Below, one piece after another: positions 60,914-64,000 of a stretch of 64,000 bases of DNA. Source of the stretch: an uncultured Candidatus Nitrosopumilus sp. (GTDB lineage Archaea > Thermoproteota > Nitrososphaeria > Nitrososphaerales > Nitrosopumilaceae). The stretch covers positions 1 to 64,000 of the forward strand of contig CAJQRN010000007.1 in assembly GCA_905612295.1 (NCBI GenBank), read 5' to 3'. The stretch's first letter is position 1. Every line of letters starts with the position of its first letter. The translations under genes and the position numbers were made by a program. Under the pieces are notes generated by a model. It worked only from the letters and a program-made list of their open reading frames with translations, was not told where the DNA came from and searched no databases.

Positions 60914-61006
60914 ATGAAAGGGTTATGTCAAAAATGTCACTCATCAAATGTAGAGATAACACTTGAGGATGGAAGTCCTGTTTGTGTAAAGTGTGCAAAA
61001 AAGTAG
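60914..61006 (+). CDS. 30-residue zinc-ribbon protein
   Basis: An ATG at 60914 starts a 31-codon frame coding for MKGLCQKCHSS ... VCVKCAKK. It has two CX2C knuckles 19 residues apart, enough for one zinc. TTTAAAAAG about 25 nt upstream fits a leaderless promoter. The longer frame that extends leftward runs against the ABC ATPase gene and is not credible. Small knuckle proteins like this are usual in archaeal genomes. I do not know the function. Confidence 0.65.
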   Translation: MKGLCQKCHSSNVEITLEDGSPVCVKCAKK

Positions 61007-61049
61007 AATATACTGAAAAAGATCTTAGAGAATCATCAAATATTTTTAA

Positions 61050-61082
61050 ATTTTTTTGTAGTTATCCCTACAATAATTTTTT
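61050..61082 (+). terminator. Possible hairpin terminator
   Basis: TTGTAG-6 nt-CTACAA forms a 6-bp stem just after the small zinc-ribbon gene, with T-runs on both sides. Archaeal termination mostly needs T-runs, so the hairpin may be incidental. Confidence 0.35.
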
Positions 61083-61155
61083 AGATATACACATCGTTTC
61101 AAATATCAGAAATTTCTATCAATGAGGTTAAATTACTTAACAGAGTATTAGAGAC

Positions 61156-61485
61156 ATGGAAATAGAAGAAGAGCGATTCAGACCAATTTTAGTTACAAAA
61201 GGAAGAAAAACAGGAAAGGCACATTCAGTATGGTTAAGAGCAGTAAAATATAATGAAAAAATTTATTTTTCAAGGCATCGTCCAGATGGAGATTGGTTTC
61301 AAAATGCAATGGCAAATTCAGAGGTAAAAATTCAATACAACAACATAGAATTCATAGGAAAGGCATCACTAGTTACAGATGAAAAACTAAATCAAAAAAT
61401 TTCTCAGTTAAAGTATCCAGGAGAAAAACGAGCTGACGAAAAAAGAGTCTCCATAGAAGTTACATTAGATTCAATTAATGAATAA
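61156..61485 (+). CDS. Deazaflavin-dependent nitroreductase-like (split-barrel) protein
   Basis: This is a 109-residue split-barrel protein. The sequence PILVTKGRKTGKAHSVWLRA fits the N-terminal strand and cofactor phosphate site of the F420-dependent nitroreductase/DUF385 family. YFSRHRPDGDWFQNAMAN follows. Members use F420 or flavin to reduce quinones or nitro groups. F420 is made in Thaumarchaea, so this is plausible. It is somewhat shorter than typical Ddn proteins, and the C-terminus differs, so the cofactor is uncertain. It is a single gene. Confidence 0.7.
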   Translation: MEIEEERFRPILVTKGRKTGKAHSVWLRAVKYNEKIYFSRHRPDGDWFQNAMANSEVKIQYNNIEFIGKASLVTDEKLNQKISQLKYPGEKRADEKRVSIEVTLDSINE

Positions 61486-61520
61486 AAAATTACAGTGTAT
61501 TAATTATAAAATAATTTTAA

Positions 61521-62093
61521 TTAGAAAATATCTTCATAAACCATTGTCTGGTTCTTTAATTGTTTATCAAGAGTTGGTAAATATTTCATTATGCAGTAAT
61601 TAGCAAAATCACTAAATGAGCGAATTCGGTAATCTGATGCTAAAACTTCATGATGCTTATCATAATATTGTTCTAAATTATACAATGTTCTTTTTTGTAG
61701 TGGGATCAGTCTATTACGTTTAGTAATAAATTTTGGAATTACAGGAATTTGTTCCTCAGATTCTACTTCAGATTCTCCTTTTAGAGTATTAAGATCAATT
61801 GTTTCTTGCATTTCAAAGACAAAAATTTTACTTTTGATGGATTTTGGAAGTCCTGAATTTTCAGAAATTATATCGACAACTTCTCGTGCAACTTTATCAG
61901 ACATTGCCAATTCAATTTTTGCAAGCATGGTAGATCGAACTACAGAACCACCAACTCTAGATCCTTTTGATTGACTTGTAAATCGACTATCTTCTAAATT
62001 TCGTTTATCAATAATATCAATACCCAAAGCATCTAATTTTTCACGAATTGCGGGATAATTTTTTCGATTAATTATGGCTTCAATCTTTTTCAA
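61521..62093 (-). CDS. Long PII-like protein with an extra C-terminal domain
   Basis: This is a 190-residue protein. Residues 1-105 match PII: MKKIEAIINRKNYPAIREKL at the start, GIDIIDKRNLEDSR where PII has the T-loop start, then LAKIELAMSDKVAREVVDII and KIFVFEMQETIDLNT at the end. The T-loop is changed and there is no Tyr51. Residues 110-190 are a new helical domain (KRNRLIPLQKRTLYNLEQYY, FSDFANYCIMKYLP). It lies near amt, so a role in ammonium sensing is likely, but it is inferred. It may bind nucleotides through the PII core. Confidence 0.75.
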   Translation of the reverse strand: MKKIEAIINRKNYPAIREKLDALGIDIIDKRNLEDSRFTSQSKGSRVGGSVVRSTMLAKIELAMSDKVAREVVDIISENSGLPKSIKSKIFVFEMQETIDLNTLKGESEVESEEQIPVIPKFITKRNRLIPLQKRTLYNLEQYYDKHHEVLASDYRIRSFSDFANYCIMKYLPTLDKQLKNQTMVYEDIF

Positions 62094-62163
62094 TTATTTT
62101 GAGCATAACTATTATCTTTTTAAAGTTAATGATAATTTCATAATGATATAATTTGTAATCAAA

Positions 62164-62186
62164 TGCATATCATTTGCATATCATTT
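62164..62186 (-). promoter_or_regulatory. 11-bp phased tandem repeat upstream of the PII-like gene
   Basis: TGCATATCATTT occurs at 62164-62175 and 62175-62186 (plus strand), a period of 11 bp, about one helical turn. It lies 71-93 bp upstream of the PII-like start, in a 128-bp AT-rich gap between that gene and fpr. A tandem protein-binding site is a reasonable reading. Confidence 0.45.
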
Positions 62187-62221
62187 TTACATTAAATTAA
62201 ATAAAATTATTTTATTTGTGA

Positions 62222-63043
62222 CTAGCCATAAGATTCGAATTTGACCTCATAACTTCCATCCTCACGTTTATTTTTTTCAGTTACAAAATTTTTTGCTTTC
62301 AAATAATCCATAACACCATCAATAGTTCCTTGCCATCCACAAACATAGAACATTGTATTATCCGCAGTAATTTTCTCACCAACTAAGTCCTCAAGCGGAG
62401 ATTTACCATTATCACTAGTTCTCAAAAATTGTTCAATTCGCCCCTTATAGCCATGCCATGCACGATTAGTCCATTCTTGCGGTCTACTAATTGCTGCACG
62501 ATATTTAAAATTCCATTTATCAGCACCTTTGGCAATACTTTCATTTTCTAAATCAGTCAAGAGTTGCTTGTAACTTAATTCATCAACATAACTTGCACCG
62601 TGTAAAATAACAATTTCTCTTTTATCATGGGTATCGTGAAGATGCTGTGCAAAACTGATAAACGGTGCCAATCCCGTTCCACCACCAATACATACAATTC
62701 TTCTTGTATCTTTTTCACCGTTTGGTAGTGTGTCATTAATTGTAAGAGTACCTGCAGGTTTTGTCCAACTAATTTTGTCACCTTCTTTTGCATTAAACAA
62801 TAAACTAGTCAATCTTCCTGGAAGTGGTTTTCTAACCCATCTAATTACAAATTCAAAATAATCTCTATTTTCTGGAGACGATGCAATAGAATATGCACGA
62901 TTAACAATTTTACTTTCAAGAGGCAATCCAAGATTCAAAAATTGACCGGCCTTAAAGTCAGGAACACCATCATCAGGAGTAACACGAAAAATTCCTAAAT
63001 CCTCTCTCAATAATTGAGTATAGGTAATTGTACCATTTTCCAT
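62222..63043 (-). CDS. Ferredoxin/flavodoxin-NADP reductase-like flavoprotein
   Basis: This is a 273-residue FNR-type enzyme. The FAD site is VNRAYSIASSPENRDYFEF near residue 48 (RXYS), and the NAD(P) site is RRIVCIGGGTGLAPFISF near residue 114, then ILHGASYVDELSY and FYVCGWQGTIDGVMDYL with a Cys-Gly pair. It moves electrons between NADP and ferredoxin or flavodoxin. It lies 4 nt from the gene at 63048 and is in the amt cluster. Length fits Fpr-type reductases. The physiological partner is unknown. Confidence 0.87.
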   Translation of the reverse strand: MENGTITYTQLLREDLGIFRVTPDDGVPDFKAGQFLNLGLPLESKIVNRAYSIASSPENRDYFEFVIRWVRKPLPGRLTSLLFNAKEGDKISWTKPAGTLTINDTLPNGEKDTRRIVCIGGGTGLAPFISFAQHLHDTHDKREIVILHGASYVDELSYKQLLTDLENESIAKGADKWNFKYRAAISRPQEWTNRAWHGYKGRIEQFLRTSDNGKSPLEDLVGEKITADNTMFYVCGWQGTIDGVMDYLKAKNFVTEKNKREDGSYEVKFESYG

Positions 63044-63047
63044 TTTA

Positions 63048-63437
63048 TTATTTTGTCCAATCAGCTATGATAGAATTAACTTTTTCTATAATCGGATCAT
63101 ATTCTATTCGGGGTTCAGTGCTTACGAGTAATAATTTTCCTTTGAATGGAATTGTAAATAATGTTACATTATCATATTCAGTAAGGGTTAATCTTTCCTT
63201 ACCTAATCGAAATGTAAAATTTTGTGCCTTTCTCCACCTATCCAAGGTATATTGAATAGACATTCCAATTTCACTTTCATTTAATAGAGAATCAAGATTA
63301 TCTTTTTGTGCACTGAATAAAATTTGTGATTTATCATTTACAAATCCTGCAAAACGAACATGTTCATTACAATTTAAAATGTTAGAACAAAGTTTTTCGT
63401 AATTAGGTTCTGCTACTATTTCTTCAGCCATTCCCAC
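63048..63437 (-). CDS. Small thaumarchaeal hypothetical protein
   Basis: This is a 129-residue soluble protein. It has mixed alpha/beta character with VRFAGFVNDKSQILFSAQ and VTLFTIPFKGKLLLVSTEP, which resembles small profilin-like sensor or roadblock domains. A start at MAEEIVAE (63431) is as likely as the upstream one. It is encoded between amt and fpr in the same direction, 4 nt from fpr. I recall similar proteins in other Thaumarchaea but no assigned function. Confidence 0.65.
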   Translation of the reverse strand: MGMAEEIVAEPNYEKLCSNILNCNEHVRFAGFVNDKSQILFSAQKDNLDSLLNESEIGMSIQYTLDRWRKAQNFTFRLGKERLTLTEYDNVTLFTIPFKGKLLLVSTEPRIEYDPIIEKVNSIIADWTK

Positions 63438-63490
63438 TCAGGTCTCTCTTCATTATCTTGGTCATTAGTCATAAAGCATCAAGAATTAAT

Positions 63491-64000
63491 TTATTTGTCC
63501 TCGCTAGACGATTGCATGTAGTCATTTGGAGTAAACTTGAACTCCTCCTCATCAGAGTAAGCCTGCTCAGCATGCTCACTAATATCCAAACCAATATCTT
63601 CCTCTTCAGGAGTGACACGAATTCCAATAAGATGTTTAATTAATTGTAATAGAATCCAAGTTCCACCAAAGCCCATTACAGCGGCTACAGCAATACCAAC
63701 TCCTTGAATCCAAATTTGATCATAATTACCATATAGCAATCCATCAACGCCGGCAGGATTAATCAAAGTACTTGCAAAGATACCAATTCCAAGTGCACCA
63801 ACAATTCCAGCAATACCGTGTACAGAACTTACATCAAGTGCGTCATCAATTTTTAATTTATCTCTAATGAGTACAACTCCACCATAAGATAGTATACCGA
63901 TTGCAATTGCAAGAACAAATGCGTGTTCAACACTAACGTATCCAGATGCAGGAGTAATTCCGGCAAGTCCGGCAATTGCACCATTAATTGTTGCAACAAT
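63491..64000 (-). CDS. amt: Ammonium transporter Amt, 3' part
   Basis: The frame reads through the right edge of the window, so only the last 169 codons are seen. It has SVEHAFVLAIAIGILSYGGV, DALDVSSVHGIAGIVGALGI (with the conserved His of the pore) and the last helix WIQGVGIAVAAVMGFGGTWI. The C-terminal tail is long and acidic, with VTPEEEDIGLDISEHAEQAY, a normal PII contact region. It imports ammonium, the energy source for ammonia oxidisers. Its downstream neighbours include a PII-like protein. Confidence 0.93.
   Translation of the reverse strand: MVATINGAIAGLAGITPASGYVSVEHAFVLAIAIGILSYGGVVLIRDKLKIDDALDVSSVHGIAGIVGALGIGIFASTLINPAGVDGLLYGNYDQIWIQGVGIAVAAVMGFGGTWILLQLIKHLIGIRVTPEEEDIGLDISEHAEQAYSDEEEFKFTPNDYMQSSSEDK

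Noticed and set aside
60605-61006. A 133-codon plus-strand frame
   Set aside because: Most of it is antisense to the ABC ATPase gene. Only its last 31 codons, from the ATG at 60914, look like a real small gene.
1-64000. CRISPR arrays, insertion sequences, prophage or rRNA
   Set aside because: No regularly spaced repeats, transposase, integrase or phage genes and no rRNA stretches were seen. The only tandem repeats are inside protein genes.

Overview
The window looks like a chromosomal segment of a marine ammonia-oxidising thaumarchaeon (Nitrosopumilus type). It is AT-rich and densely packed. It carries archaeal or eukaryote-like information genes (TFB, aIF1A, aIF5A, SRP54, SRP19, Gar1, Pus10, S24e, S27ae, S8e), intron-containing tRNAs, a C/D box guide RNA and TATA boxes placed about 25 nt before start codons (leaderless mRNAs). 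It also holds an Amt ammonium transporter, the archaeal shikimate pathway and the siroheme-dependent haem branch. Genus-level placement is inferred from gene content, not from a search.

Layout. 0-3.2 kb: a UbiD-family decarboxylase convergent with a MqnC-like radical SAM enzyme (menaquinone). 3.3-12.3 kb: a complete chorismate-to-tyrosine run that starts from the ADH/DHQ-synthase-II route and includes a chorismate mutase-aminotransferase fusion and prephenate dehydrogenase. 12.6-16 kb: thiamine genes thiC and thiD-thiN around two small proteins. 16-20.8 kb: a sugar nucleotidyltransferase beside a eukaryote-like GNA1 acetyltransferase, a GalT-like protein, phosphoglycerate mutase and a DUF309 protein. 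20.8-27.6 kb: translation and RNA genes (rps24e, rps27ae, a 33-residue basic protein, pus10, srp54, dph6, a C/D box sRNA, aIF5A, tRNA-Tyr, cold-shock protein, aIF1A). 29.4-33.9 kb: scpA-scpB, rps8e, srp19, gar1, tfb, sufC. 34-40.4 kb: a chlorite-dismutase/ChdC-like protein, an aldo/keto reductase, siroheme decarboxylase and hemA-hemB with precorrin-2 dehydrogenase. 40.4-46.8 kb: membrane, HD, PAP2, OB-fold and coiled-coil proteins, a 40-residue zinc finger, tRNA-Leu(CAA) and pgk. 46.8-51.6 kb: sufBD-Rieske-sufS-sufU. 51.7-55.4 kb: hemL-hemC-cobA-hemD. 55.5-58.9 kb: a decayed ORF, a SbtA-type bicarbonate transporter with its PII-like partner, and a PiT phosphate permease with its DUF47 partner. 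59-64 kb: an ABC-2 exporter, small proteins, a long PII-like protein, a ferredoxin-NADP reductase-like enzyme and the 3' part of amt.

How the genes work together. Haem and sirohaem synthesis is covered from glutamyl-tRNA to uroporphyrinogen III, precorrin-2 and didecarboxysiroheme by two separate operons plus AhbAB. A ChdC-like protein may make the last step. Bicarbonate, phosphate and ammonium importers sit within 9 kb of one another, two of the three near PII-like proteins, as expected for a chemolithoautotroph. The most unusual items are the C/D box sRNA whose guide matches the anticodon loop of elongator tRNA-Met, the GNA1-like enzyme, the extended PII protein beside amt, and several very short proteins with good coding and promoter signals.
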